From NCBI RefSeq assembly GCF_025963695.1, contig NZ_JAOQAH010000085.1, forward strand, positions 79,914 through 143,913: a stretch of DNA of 64,000 bases. The letters are read 5' to 3'. Numbering within the stretch: position 1 is the first letter of the stretch; every line of letters starts with the position of its first letter. The translations under genes were made by a program, and so were the position numbers. The notes below the pieces were generated by a model. It ran no database searches and was not told the origin of the DNA. It saw only the letters and a program-made list of their open reading frames with translations. Below are positions 1 through 9,455 of the stretch, in pieces. The stretch is from Segetibacter sp. (GTDB lineage: Bacteria > Bacteroidota > Bacteroidia > Chitinophagales > Chitinophagaceae).

Positions 1-1
1 A

Positions 2-2203
2 GAGCCGAAAAAGGCTACTTCTTCCCCGGTCTTAACTGCAGAGGAAGGTATTAAAAAAATGCACGTAGAAGATGGCTTTACTGTAAAGCTGGTAGCATCG
101 GAGCCGCTGACTACAGCCCCGGTGGCTTTAAACTTTGACGAAAAAGGACGGATCTGGGTAGTAGAAATGGAGAATTATATGCCTGATACTGTTGGTACAG
201 GTGAAGATCAGCCGCTTGGAAAAGTGGCTATTTTAAGCGATAAAAATGGCGACGGTGTAATGGATGATCGTAAAGTGGTTATAGACTCCCTGGTTTTGCC
301 AAGAGCAATCTGTTTAATAGAGAACGGCATCCTTGTGGCAGAGCCGCCGTATCTCTGGTACTATGATCTAAAGGATGATAAGCCAATAAATAGAACCCTG
401 GTAGACGCGAAGTATGCTGATGCAGGCAATGTTGAACATCAACCAAACGGGTTATTTCGTGCTTTAGACAATTGGATCTACAGTGCCAAATCGAGTAAAC
501 GATATAGAAAGAAAGGCAGCAAGTGGTTGATTGAAAAGACCCATTTCCGAGGGCAGTGGGGCATAACCCAGGACGACCAGGGAAGATTATTCTATAATAC
601 CAATTCTGAAAATCTATTGGGCGACTATTTTAGCCCCGGATTAGGAGCTACCAACAAGCACCAGCGTTCCGTTTCCGGATACGTAAAAAAAATAGTAGCA
701 GACAACAGGGTTTATCCCGTAAGGCCAACGCCTGGAGTAAACCGCGGGTATTTAGAAGGAGTGCTTGATGATAGCCTTCGCCTGGTAAATTTTACTGCCG
801 CCTGCGGTCCTGTAATTTATAATGCCGATCTTTTTAGCCAGGACTATTACGGTAATGCATTTGTAGCGGAACCATCGGCAAATTTGATAAAAAGAAATAT
901 TCTAAAAGACGATGGTTATAGAATAGATGGAAGGGAGGCGTATGTTAAAAAAGAATTCCTCGCCAGCGAGGATGAACGCTTTAGACCAGTAAGTTTATAT
1001 GTTGGCCCGGATGGAGCAATGTATGTAGTTGATCTTTATCGCGGAATCATTCAACACAAAACCTATTTAACGCCGTACCTTAAAAACGAGATTAAAGAAA
1101 GAAGTCTTACCCAACCGCTGTCCTGCGGCCGTATTTATAAAGTTGTTCCAACTAATAAGAACGGGGAAGTTGCAAAGTTTTCAAAAGATCCAAACCAATT
1201 GGTGTCCTTGTTGCAACATCCCAATGGATGGGTACGAAACAAAGCGCAACAATTATTGTTAGATGGGAAATACAAAGCTGTCGCACCGGCACTCCGTAAA
1301 AATTTAATGGCTGGCAATAATGCATTAGGGCTTACTCATTCCTTATGGACGTTGGAAGGCCTTGGTGTTTTACAACCAGCGGATGTATTGCCGTTATTGA
1401 AACAAGCAGATTCGAAAATTCGCACGCAAGCGCTAACTGTGTTACCTTCTGTTCTTAGTAAAACTAATTATCAGCAGTTTTTGCCGGTCTTGCAAAAAAT
1501 GATCAACCAGGACGATTCGTTAGCTGCTACCTATATTGCTTTCCTGGCGCATTATGTTCAGCCACTGAATGCTGTTGCTGCAAAGCAACTGTTATTGTCC
1601 CTGGCCAAAAAATACGGGGCAAATACTTACGTAGCTGATGCAATCATAAGCAACCTGCAGGATAAAGAAACTGCTTTTTATAAAGAAGCGCTTCGTGTTA
1701 ACCCGGATTCGAATATTGCTATTTACAGGCAATTAAAGAGAGTTATGACAGATGTTGCCAGAGCAAGAAACAATAGCAATGCAGGCGATATTGCTAAACT
1801 ATATCCTAAAGGCGCGGCTCTATTCGGAACGATTTGCCAAACCTGCCATGGTAAGGATGGTAACGGAGTACCGGCACTTGCACCTCCTTTAAATAATTCG
1901 GAGTGGGTAACGGGAGATAAGAATAAGTTGCTTGCAATCATTTTATATGGTTTGACAGGCCCTGTTAAAGTAGCCGGTAAAGTATATAAGGCGCCGGAGA
2001 TTAATGGTGACATGCCAAGCATTGGCGCCAGTAAAGAGTTTACTGATAGTGATATTGCCCAGGTCTCAAATTTCATCAGGAGTTCGTGGCTTAATAAAGC
2101 AACAGACATAGTTACCGCTGCTGATGTAGCCAATACGCGAAAGCGGTTTAAAAACAGGGAAAAGACTTTTACAACGGATGAGCTAAATAAGCTTTCTAAA
2201 TAA
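2..2203 (+). CDS. PVC-type membrane-bound dehydrogenase with C-terminal cytochrome c (5' partial)
   Basis: The frame is open to the left edge and the residues before the first ATG (position 59) fit the family, so the gene begins outside the window. The N-terminal part (EGFTVKLVASEPL-like start, then NGDGVMDD and VGPDGAMYVVDLYRG) is the beta-propeller dehydrogenase domain found in Planctomycetes, Verrucomicrobia and Bacteroidota. A HEAT-like helical stretch follows (about residues 380-560, counting from the ATG). The C-terminus is a class I cytochrome c with CQTCH at residues 593-597 and a later methionine-rich segment. The protein probably oxidises a sugar or polyol in the periplasm and passes electrons to its own heme. 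Substrate unknown. A strong hairpin follows the stop. Confidence 0.9.
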   Translation, partial: EPKKATSSPVLTAEEGIKKMHVEDGFTVKLVASEPLTTAPVALNFDEKGRIWVVEMENYMPDTVGTGEDQPLGKVAILSDKNGDGVMDDRKVVIDSLVLPRAICLIENGILVAEPPYLWYYDLKDDKPINRTLVDAKYADAGNVEHQPNGLFRALDNWIYSAKSSKRYRKKGSKWLIEKTHFRGQWGITQDDQGRLFYNTNSENLLGDYFSPGLGATNKHQRSVSGYVKKIVADNRVYPVRPTPGVNRGYLEGVLDDSLRLVNFTAACGPVIYNADLFSQDYYGNAFVAEPSANLIKRNILKDDGYRIDGREAYVKKEFLASEDERFRPVSLYVGPDGAMYVVDLYRGIIQHKTYLTPYLKNEIKERSLTQPLSCGRIYKVVPTNKNGEVAKFSKDPNQLVSLLQHPNGWVRNKAQQLLLDGKYKAVAPALRKNLMAGNNALGLTHSLWTLEGLGVLQPADVLPLLKQADSKIRTQALTVLPSVLSKTNYQQFLPVLQKMINQDDSLAATYIAFLAHYVQPLNAVAAKQLLLSLAKKYGANTYVADAIISNLQDKETAFYKEALRVNPDSNIAIYRQLKRVMTDVARARNNSNAGDIAKLYPKGAALFGTICQTCHGKDGNGVPALAPPLNNSEWVTGDKNKLLAIILYGLTGPVKVAGKVYKAPEINGDMPSIGASKEFTDSDIAQVSNFIRSSWLNKATDIVTAADVANTRKRFKNREKTFTTDELNKLSK

Positions 2204-2217
2204 GATGATTTAGTTGC

Positions 2218-2264
2218 GGGTAAAAAGGTATGCAACACTTGCAACGTGTGGTATCTTTTTACCC
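2218..2264. terminator. Bidirectional terminator-like hairpin
   Basis: An imperfect stem runs from GGGTAAAAAG to CTTTTTACCC with an inner CAAC/GTGTGG part. It lies between the convergent dehydrogenase and AraC genes, and its A and T runs would serve both strands. Confidence 0.6.
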
Positions 2265-2336
2265 GACTTTCGGTGAATGTAGAAAGTAAAAGAGTTGAAA
2301 AAATTCGATTTGTCGTAGAATAAAGAATCAAAAGAT

Positions 2337-2360
2337 AAAAGTGAGTGACACAACAATGTC
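2337..2360 (+). repeat. Dispersed repeat copy 1 (GTGACACAAC subtype)
   Basis: This copy contains GTGAGTGACACAACAATG. It lies between convergent genes. The same core recurs near 8.0, 41.5 and 62.2 kb. Confidence 0.6.
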
Positions 2361-2401
2361 TAATTAGGTTACGTCGGCTGGTAACATAAAAATTTTTCTT
2401 C

Positions 2402-3271
2402 TTACAAATTCATGAATTCCTTTTTGTATTCTAAAGGAGTTTTAGACATTACATCTTTAAATTGATTGTTGAAATTTGAAAGGGTATTAAAGCCGCAGTC
2501 GTACCCAATGTCAGATATAGAAAGATTTGTTTCGACTAACATTTTGCAAGCCTGTTTAATTCTTATTTCTGATACAAATCTTGAAAACCGTTTGTTATTA
2601 GTTGTTGAAAAATAACGGCTGAAAGAAGTAGGTGTCATGTGAAGTAATGAAGCAACATCTTCGAGTGTTACTTTTGTCCGGTAGTTTTTCAAAACAAATT
2701 CATACACCAAATTCATCCGGTCTGTTTCCGATTTTTTTAAAGGGTTCTGGTAAGTTATCGGAGATATATAATGATAGTCTTTAGAACCGGCAAGCAGGGT
2801 AAGAATTTGCAGCAGGTGAATAATACTTTCGACGGCTTGCAACTGCAGTAGTTCTTTCATTAGCTGAACTACGTCTTCCTTTTTTTTTCCATAAAATTCA
2901 AGCCCCTGGATAGATTTTGCGAAAAGCTTTTTTAACGGTATAAATTCTTCTTTAGCCAGTATGTCTTCACCTAAAAAATGTTCGTTTAAATAAATTACAA
3001 TTCCTCTTGTTTGTAAAGTGCTTTTTCGTTCAAAATAACATTCTTCGCTTCTCCACAGGTGAGGTAAGTGAGGGCCGGTAAAAACGAGTTCGCCAGGTTG
3101 AAACAGTTTTATACTATCACCAACGAAACGCGTTCCTGATCCTTCCGCTACAAAAAAGAGCTGGTACTCGGAGTGGGAATGCCACGTAGGATCGAAATGT
3201 TTTTCCACCAGTTCTTTAACTACAAAAATTTTTGTGTCGGGAATAGCTGATTTATGTAAAGCGACCTTCAT
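2402..3271 (-). CDS. AraC-family transcriptional regulator
   Basis: The protein has 289 residues. The N-terminal part (about 1-150) is a cupin-like sensor with HSHSEYQLFFVAEGSG and a PGELVFTGPHLPH motif. The C-terminal part (about 185-287) is a double helix-turn-helix of the AraC type, with TLEDVASLLHMTPTSFSRYF and the signature ISDIGYDCGFNTLSNFNNQFK. Cupin-type AraC regulators usually control sugar genes. It is transcribed divergently from the ThuA/dehydrogenase gene, 130 bases away, and is the obvious candidate regulator of the carbohydrate locus. The inducer cannot be read from the sequence. Confidence 0.93.
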   Translation of the reverse strand: MKVALHKSAIPDTKIFVVKELVEKHFDPTWHSHSEYQLFFVAEGSGTRFVGDSIKLFQPGELVFTGPHLPHLWRSEECYFERKSTLQTRGIVIYLNEHFLGEDILAKEEFIPLKKLFAKSIQGLEFYGKKKEDVVQLMKELLQLQAVESIIHLLQILTLLAGSKDYHYISPITYQNPLKKSETDRMNLVYEFVLKNYRTKVTLEDVASLLHMTPTSFSRYFSTTNNKRFSRFVSEIRIKQACKMLVETNLSISDIGYDCGFNTLSNFNNQFKDVMSKTPLEYKKEFMNL

Positions 3272-3401
3272 GTTTTCTTTAATATCTCTATTTCTATTGT
3301 TTTATTGACAAGATACAGTCATAATGTGACATAATGCGCGTATCTTTTCTAAAACATTGTAGCGATATTCGCTATCTAATTTCTAACGAACTACAATTGC
3401 C

Positions 3402-6400
3402 ATGACCTCTAAAAAAAATCTCCTTCTTTTTATTATCTGTTTTATCTCCATTTGTTTTATAGCAGCTACCAACAAAGCTGCTGATCCTGCCCGACGCCTC
3501 GAAATTTTGTTTCTTGGGCATAAAAGCAAGCACCACGACTCCCAGCAATTGGCAGACATCTTAAACAAAGAATATTTTAAAGATGGTATTAATATTACCT
3601 ATACGAACGACCCGAACGATATGAATGATGCCAACCTGAAAAACTTCGACGGGCTGGTTGTATATGCGAACCACGATGAGATAACTAAAGACCAGGAAAA
3701 AGCTTTATTGAGTTTTGTAAAAGGCGGAAAAGGATTTATTCCGCTTCATTGCGCTTCGTATTGCTTTCGCAATTCCCCTGAAGTAGTCGAAATGATTGGC
3801 GGGCAGTTTTCAACTCATAAAATAGATTCTTTTCCTGCTGTAATTATAAAGCCTGAGCATGTTGTAATGAAAGGCATTAATGCTTTTACTACAAAGGACG
3901 AAACGTATGTACACACTAAGATTAGCAAGAATATAGAAGTGCTTTCTGAGAGGGTAGAAGGCGATCACCACGAGCCTTACACATGGGTAAGACCTTTTGG
4001 GGATGGACGGGTTTTCTACACTGCTTATGGTCACGACGAGATAACGTTTAATAACCAGGGCTTTCTTAACCTGGTAAAAAACGGAATACTGTGGGCGGTG
4101 GGTGATAACGCAAGGGCGAGCCTTGCTGCTTACCAGATAGCGAAACCTACCTACAGTGATGCCACTATTCCTAACTATGAAAACCGCAAACCTGCCCCTC
4201 AGCTACAAGCGCCTTTAAGCCCGGCCGAATCAATGTCTTTAATGCAAGTACCTCCCGGTCTTGAACTTCAGTTGTTTGCTGCAGAACCAGATGTTATTAA
4301 CCCGATTTTTATGAATTGGGATGAAAAAGGAAGATTGTGGGTTATCGAAACTATAGATTATCCGAACGAAGTAAAAGACGGTGATATAGGTGACGATCGT
4401 ATAAAAATATTGGAAGACACAAACGGAGATGGCAAGGCTGATAAATCAACTGTGTTTGCTGACAAACTGAATATCCCAACCAGCTTCGTCTTTTCAAATG
4501 GTGGTATTATTGTCAGCAGCGCGCCGAGTTTTTTGTTTTTAAAAGATACAGACGGAGACGGAAAAGCAGATGTAAGGCAGCCGATATTAGGTGGCTGGGG
4601 TAAAGATGATACACATGCCCAGGCTTCAAACCTTCGCTACGGGCTTGATAATAAAATATGGGGCGTGGTAGGTTACTCAGGCTTTAATGGTAAGGTGGGT
4701 GATAGCGCTATCAAATTTAGTTCAGGCCTGTACCGCTTTACTCCTGATGCAAAAAAGTTAGAGTATTTATCTACCACCAGCAACAATACCTGGGGACTAG
4801 GTTTCTCAGAAGATTTTGATGTATTTATTTCAACAGCAAATAACACCCATTCCGGTTTTTACGGAATAGATAAGAAGTACCTGACGATGGGTAAAATTGA
4901 TGAGTCTGGAGTGGAAAAGCTAGATGCCCATTACGAGATGCACGTGGCAACCAAAAACCTGCGGCAGGTAGATGTGCAAGGAGGGTTTACAGCTGCAGCA
5001 GGTCATAGCCTTTATACTGCAAGAAATTTTCCTAAAGAATATTGGAACAGGATAGCTTTTGTAAATGAGCCAACCGGTCGTGTCATTCACCGTGCAGTGA
5101 TGAAGCAAAGCGGTGCAGGGTTTAAAGAAGAAGGTGACGGGTGGAATTTACTTACGAGTGCAGATGAATGGGCCGGACCTGTACAGGCAGAAGTTGGACC
5201 GGACGGTGCAGTGTGGGTAGTTGACTGGTACGATTTCATCATTCAGCACAACCCAACTCCCTCACCTGATCGCGGCGGGTACCAGGCTAAAAATGGTAAA
5301 GGCAACGCTTATATAAATCCGCTAAGAGACCATGAAAGGGGCCGTATCTATCGCATTGTAAATAAAAGCAATAACCAACTGAATACTTTTAGTTTAAGTA
5401 AAAGTGACCCTAAAGGTCTTATTGCTGCCCTGTCAAACAATAACATGTTCTGGCGCTCACACGCTCAAAGACTTTTAGTTGAAAGCGGTGATAAGAGTGT
5501 GTTGCCAGCTTTATATAAATTAGTAAGGAACGAAAAAGCCGATGAAATAGGAATTAACCCGTCAGCTATTCATGCGCTTTGGACCATGCATGGTTTGAAA
5601 GCTTTTGACGGCACCAATAAAGAAGCTATAGATGTTGCAATAAAAGCTTTATCTCATCCGATAGCCGGCGTTCGTCGTGCTGCTGTACAGGTGTTACCAA
5701 AAACACCGGCAACGTTATTAGCTTTGCAAAGAGCGAAGGTTTTAGATGATGTCGACGGAAGAGTAAAACTAGCGGGCGTACTTGCTTTAGCAGATATGAA
5801 ACCTTCTGCTGAAATTGGTACTGCTTTAGTAGATGTAGCGTTGAAACCAGAAAATGAAAAAGATAACTGGTTGAAATGGGCTATTACGGCAGCGGCTGCA
5901 AATAATCAAACTTACTTTGCTGCAGCTTTCAATAAAAAAGGTGCTGTTGCTACCACTACCAATATCGGTGAAGCATCGTTGGCTCAGCGGCTTGCCATGT
6001 TAAATAGAATTACGTCCATTTCTCTGCCAGCGCGCAGGGCTCCCGGTTCTGCCCCTTTGGAAGCGCCAGACGTAACAAACAAAGAAATAACGATTTCGGG
6101 CGACTTGCAAAAAAACGGACCTTTCCCTTACCAGGGTTTAGTTGTGGCTCATGGAAATCTTTTAAATGGCTACGGGTTGTTCCTGAAAGAAAATAAATTG
6201 TATTTCCAGGTAAACCAGGAGAGTAAGTCTTATTCTATTAGTAGTGAACCCTTACCTGCAACAGGTAAGTTTAATTTTAGGGCAACGTTACTTAAAGACG
6301 GAGCAATGGGCCTTGCCATCAACAATAAACAAGTTGCTAATACGCTTGCCTCCGGCTTGTTTACTACCCCTTTTAAAACTGGCTTGCGGGTAGGTATGGA

Positions 6401-6914
6401 AGATAAACAAGGCAGTGATAAGGTTGCCGAATATCCTGACACTTTTAGAATTCGTGGAGCTTTGACGGGTGCAAGACTGGAAGTCTTTACCCCTGGTTCT
6501 CCACAAAGTCTTGCTTCAACCAAAAAGCAAACTGCATCAAAAGTGATTATAATGAATGTGGTGAAGGATGTGATGAAGTTTGATAAGACATTGATTACTG
6601 CAAAAGCAGGTTCTGTTCTTCAGATTGTATTTAAAAATCCTGATCATATGCAGCACAACTGGGTGCTTATTAAACCAAAATCAATGGAAAAGGTAGGTGC
6701 TGCTGCTGATAAACTGGCGATGGATCCGAATGGTACAAAGTTGAATTATGTACCAAGAATGCCAGAGGTTTTACAAGCTACACCCCTGATAAACCCGGGA
6801 GGTGAATTTACAATAACCTTCACGGTTCCGAATGCTGCCGGCGACTACCCGTTCGTTTGTACTTTCCCGGGTCACTGGAGAATTATGAAAGGCATTATGA
6901 GGGTTACAAAATAA
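3402..6914 (+). CDS. ThuA / PVC-type dehydrogenase / HEAT / blue-copper multidomain protein
   Basis: This exported 1170-residue protein starts with a signal peptide (about 1-25). A ThuA-like domain follows (about 28-232; LVVYANHDE, GFIPLHCASYCF). Next is a PVC-type dehydrogenase propeller (about 275-640; two DTNGDGKAD-like calcium motifs, VGPDGAVWVVDWYD), HEAT-like helices (about 670-850) and a LamG-like beta sandwich (about 890-1035). The C-terminus is a cupredoxin with ligands H1085, C1153, H1158 and M1162, which has the C-x4-H-x3-M spacing of azurin and auracyanin. It probably oxidises a carbohydrate in the periplasm and passes electrons to its own copper centre. The neighbouring dehydrogenase uses a heme domain instead. 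Substrate unknown. Confidence 0.92.
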   Translation: MTSKKNLLLFIICFISICFIAATNKAADPARRLEILFLGHKSKHHDSQQLADILNKEYFKDGINITYTNDPNDMNDANLKNFDGLVVYANHDEITKDQEKALLSFVKGGKGFIPLHCASYCFRNSPEVVEMIGGQFSTHKIDSFPAVIIKPEHVVMKGINAFTTKDETYVHTKISKNIEVLSERVEGDHHEPYTWVRPFGDGRVFYTAYGHDEITFNNQGFLNLVKNGILWAVGDNARASLAAYQIAKPTYSDATIPNYENRKPAPQLQAPLSPAESMSLMQVPPGLELQLFAAEPDVINPIFMNWDEKGRLWVIETIDYPNEVKDGDIGDDRIKILEDTNGDGKADKSTVFADKLNIPTSFVFSNGGIIVSSAPSFLFLKDTDGDGKADVRQPILGGWGKDDTHAQASNLRYGLDNKIWGVVGYSGFNGKVGDSAIKFSSGLYRFTPDAKKLEYLSTTSNNTWGLGFSEDFDVFISTANNTHSGFYGIDKKYLTMGKIDESGVEKLDAHYEMHVATKNLRQVDVQGGFTAAAGHSLYTARNFPKEYWNRIAFVNEPTGRVIHRAVMKQSGAGFKEEGDGWNLLTSADEWAGPVQAEVGPDGAVWVVDWYDFIIQHNPTPSPDRGGYQAKNGKGNAYINPLRDHERGRIYRIVNKSNNQLNTFSLSKSDPKGLIAALSNNNMFWRSHAQRLLVESGDKSVLPALYKLVRNEKADEIGINPSAIHALWTMHGLKAFDGTNKEAIDVAIKALSHPIAGVRRAAVQVLPKTPATLLALQRAKVLDDVDGRVKLAGVLALADMKPSAEIGTALVDVALKPENEKDNWLKWAITAAAANNQTYFAAAFNKKGAVATTTNIGEASLAQRLAMLNRITSISLPARRAPGSAPLEAPDVTNKEITISGDLQKNGPFPYQGLVVAHGNLLNGYGLFLKENKLYFQVNQESKSYSISSEPLPATGKFNFRATLLKDGAMGLAINNKQVANTLASGLFTTPFKTGLRVGMEDKQGSDKVAEYPDTFRIRGALTGARLEVFTPGSPQSLASTKKQTASKVIIMNVVKDVMKFDKTLITAKAGSVLQIVFKNPDHMQHNWVLIKPKSMEKVGAAADKLAMDPNGTKLNYVPRMPEVLQATPLINPGGEFTITFTVPNAAGDYPFVCTFPGHWRIMKGIMRVTK

Positions 6915-6966
6915 TTATTTATAAGACGGTCAGCGGACGTAAGGCTTGTTGATTATATAGCTTTCA

Positions 6967-6993
6967 GTACAAGAGTGCGACGCAACTAATGCT
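6967..6993 (+). repeat. Dispersed repeat copy 2 (GTGCGACGCAAC subtype)
   Basis: This is a full-length copy starting GTACAAGAGTGCGACGCAAC, between two same-strand genes. It is followed by a short GCTACATAGC-type dyad. Confidence 0.75.
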
Positions 6994-7056
6994 ACATAGC
7001 ATTGAAATGCTGGTAAAAAAAAGAATTTAAGACGGGCTCTATTCGAAATAAAAATT

Positions 7057-7917
7057 ATGGCATTACAAATTAAATACGGTGTTAGTACCTGGCTTTGGAC
7101 TTCGCCTTTTTCCACTGCGTCTACTCATTCGGTATTCAAAAAGATTAGAGACATGGGGTTTGACGCAGTTGAGATTGCTGTTGAATACCCTGAATTGATT
7201 GATGCAAAAGCTGTAAAGCAAGGCTTGCAGGAGTATGGGTTAACCCCCGTGGTTTGTGCGGCTTTCGGTCCTTCACGCGATCTTACCAGCGATGATCCTG
7301 CCATTCATCAAAACTGTTTCGACTATATCAAATCTTGTTTCGATTTGTGCAATAGCTGGGAGACCTCTTTCCTGGCCGGCCCAATGTATTCTGCCGTAGG
7401 CAAGGCGAGAATGGTGCCCGATGAGCAGCGAAAACGGGAGTGGGAGCTAGCGGTGAAGAACCTGCAGCTGGTGTGTGAAATGGCTGAGGAAAGAAATCTG
7501 CAAATAGCTTTAGAGCCATTAAACCGTTTTGAATCGGACCTTGTAAATACTGCGGCCGATGTTATTCGCCTCGTCAATGACATTGCTCATCCTGCCGCTA
7601 AAATAATGCTTGATGGTTTTCACATGAACATCGAAGAGCGCGATGTTGAAAAGGCTATTATTAGTACTGCAGATAAATTGATCCATTTTCAGGTGTCGGA
7701 AAATTACAGGGGTACACCGGGAACCGGCCAGACACCATGGGAGGCATATAAGAGAGGATTAGAAGCGATTAATTACCGGGGCGTCGTATCCATAGAAAGT
7801 TTCACTCCTGAAAATAAAGAACTAGCCGGCGCAGTTTGCTTTTGGCATCCAATGGCCGAAAGCCAGGATAAATTTGCATCAGAAGGTTTGCATTTTTTAA
7901 AGGGTTTATTTGCCTGA
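7057..7917 (+). CDS. Sugar epimerase, D-tagatose/D-psicose 3-epimerase-like TIM barrel
   Basis: The 286 residues form a xylose-isomerase-like TIM barrel resembling ketose 3-epimerases in length and motifs. The likely metal ligands and catalytic residues are in ALEPLNRFESD (Glu), IMLDGFHMNIEE (Asp, His), HFQVSENYRG (His) and VSIESF (Glu). The region from LDGFHMNIEE onward follows known D-psicose 3-epimerases. The expected reaction is C3 epimerisation of a free ketose or a related keto-sugar in the cytoplasm. It sits between the blue-copper dehydrogenase and a Gfo/Idh/MocA oxidoreductase, a common grouping in loci that handle oxidised or keto sugars. The true substrate may differ. Confidence 0.85.
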   Translation: MALQIKYGVSTWLWTSPFSTASTHSVFKKIRDMGFDAVEIAVEYPELIDAKAVKQGLQEYGLTPVVCAAFGPSRDLTSDDPAIHQNCFDYIKSCFDLCNSWETSFLAGPMYSAVGKARMVPDEQRKREWELAVKNLQLVCEMAEERNLQIALEPLNRFESDLVNTAADVIRLVNDIAHPAAKIMLDGFHMNIEERDVEKAIISTADKLIHFQVSENYRGTPGTGQTPWEAYKRGLEAINYRGVVSIESFTPENKELAGAVCFWHPMAESQDKFASEGLHFLKGLFA

Positions 7918-8010
7918 AAGGATTTTTAGTTACTGGCCCAATTACTAATATGGTACATACTACTAGTGAATATGTATATTTTTTTGTTACCGGCAGCAGA
8001 ATATCTATTA

Positions 8011-8036
8011 AACATTGTTGTGTCACGCTCTTGTAC
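8011..8036 (-). repeat. Dispersed repeat copy 3 (GTGACACAAC subtype)
   Basis: The reverse complement reads GTACAAGAGCGTGACACAAC followed by AATGTT. It is a clear full-length copy. Confidence 0.7.
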
Positions 8037-8100
8037 TGCAACAAAAAATCAGCAGGTTCATTGTGCCTGGTTCAAAAGCCCCTTTAGCGGTTTGGGGTTA

Positions 8101-8122
8101 CTCTTGCGTTGCGCGCTTGTAC
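8101..8122 (-). repeat. Dispersed repeat copy 4 (diverged)
   Basis: The reverse complement starts GTACAAGCGCGCAACGCAAG. It keeps the GTACAAG head but has a scrambled core, and it lies 65 bases from copy 3 in the same orientation. Confidence 0.4.
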
Positions 8123-8266
8123 CATTTATTATATTCTCAGCCCATGGGTATAAGCGGCGCTTAGTAAGCACAGCGAAAGGTAACATAAGCTGCTGCCGTT
8201 AAATGAGTAAACACTTATTTTAATAAAACATCATTAAAACTAAAACCAACTTCTAAAAACAACATT

Positions 8267-9385
8267 ATGGAAAACAACAAATTCAACGTAGCTATTGTCG
8301 GTCTCGGTTTTGGGGCAGAATTTATTCCTATCTACCAACGCCATCCGTATGCAAACATGTATGCCATTTGCCAGAGGAATACAGATAAACTCAACGAAGT
8401 TGGTGAAGCGTTCGGTATTGAAAAAAGATACAGCGACTATAATGATTTGTTGAAAGATCCGAATGTTGATGTTATCCATATCAATACACCTATTCAAAGT
8501 CATGCTGAACAATCTATTGCAGCATTAAGGGCTGGTAAACATGTAGCCTGTACTGTACCAATGGCAACTACTGTAGAAGAATGCAGGCAGATAGTAGAAG
8601 CTGTTAAGGAAACAGGGTTGACATATATGATGATGGAGACTGTAGTGTACAGCCGTGAATTTCTGTTTGTAAAAGAAATGTATGAAAAAGGCGAGATGGG
8701 TAAGCTACAATTCTTAAGGGCATCGCATCAGCAGGAAATGGGAGGATGGCCGGGGTATTGGGAAGGTTTGCCGCCGATGCATTACGCCACCCATTGCGTA
8801 GGGCCAGTGGTGGCATTGGCAAAAGCTGATGCAGAACATGTTTCGTGTTATGGCTCCGGAAGAATTGATGAAAACCTGATTAGTAAATACGGTTCGCCTT
8901 TCGCAATTGAGAGTTGCCATATTAAATTTAAAGACTCAGACCTTGCCGCGGAAGTTACACGCTCATTATTCAATACTGCCCGCCAATACCGTGAAAGTTT
9001 TGATGTGTATGGATCTAAAAAATCTTTTGAATGGACCCTCGTTGAACATGAAGAGTCAGTTATACACACGGGCGAAACACCAGAAAAAGTAAAGATTCCG
9101 GATTATGCGCACCTGTTACCTGAAGAGATACAATCTTTTACCACCGGCGGAGTGTACGACGCAGACAGTAAACAACACTTATCCTTTATCCAGGGGTCGG
9201 GCCATGGCGGGTCTCATCCACACCTTGTAAATGAATTTCTTTCGGCACTTCATCACAAGCGTGAACCTTTTCCAAATGCAAGACAATCCGCAAACATTAC
9301 TTGTGTAGGTATTCTTGCACATGAGTCTGCTATGCAAAATGGAAAGCAGCTTTTCTTGCCTGAGTTTACATTAAGTAACCCATAA
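8267..9385 (+). CDS. Gfo/Idh/MocA family oxidoreductase lacking the usual catalytic lysine
   Basis: The 372-residue protein has an N-terminal Rossmann fold (FNVAIVGLGFGAEFI) and a C-terminal alpha/beta dimerisation domain typical of NAD(P)-dependent sugar dehydrogenases. The hallmark EKP motif that normally carries the catalytic lysine reads TVP here (C95-T-V-P98). Later histidines (HYATHCVGP) are kept. It may use another residue, act as a hydratase- or isomerase-like variant, or work on a keto-sugar from the neighbouring dehydrogenases and epimerase. It probably acts in the cytoplasm, since no signal peptide is seen. Its place between the epimerase and the CE15 gene suggests shared sugar catabolism. 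Confidence 0.88.
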   Translation: MENNKFNVAIVGLGFGAEFIPIYQRHPYANMYAICQRNTDKLNEVGEAFGIEKRYSDYNDLLKDPNVDVIHINTPIQSHAEQSIAALRAGKHVACTVPMATTVEECRQIVEAVKETGLTYMMMETVVYSREFLFVKEMYEKGEMGKLQFLRASHQQEMGGWPGYWEGLPPMHYATHCVGPVVALAKADAEHVSCYGSGRIDENLISKYGSPFAIESCHIKFKDSDLAAEVTRSLFNTARQYRESFDVYGSKKSFEWTLVEHEESVIHTGETPEKVKIPDYAHLLPEEIQSFTTGGVYDADSKQHLSFIQGSGHGGSHPHLVNEFLSALHHKREPFPNARQSANITCVGILAHESAMQNGKQLFLPEFTLSNP

Positions 9386-9455
9386 TTTTATCTTTTACAG
9401 TACTGAGCTAACCAGTAATAATTTATCCACTTTTTTTGAAGCAGTGACTAAAAGC

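Larger units (their letters stand above)
7918..8266. other. Intergenic region with two inverted repeat copies
   Basis: This 349-base stretch holds two minus-oriented copies of the dispersed repeat (8011 and 8101). The 78-residue frame crossing it from 7966 runs through both repeats and has no recognisable protein character. Nothing else is supported. Confidence 0.5.

Noticed and set aside
1723..2331. Long minus-strand frame opposite the cytochrome c domain
   Set aside because: It is a shadow of the PVC-type dehydrogenase gene on the plus strand.
7966..8202. 78-codon plus-strand frame
   Set aside because: It passes through two inverted repeat copies, with low-quality composition.
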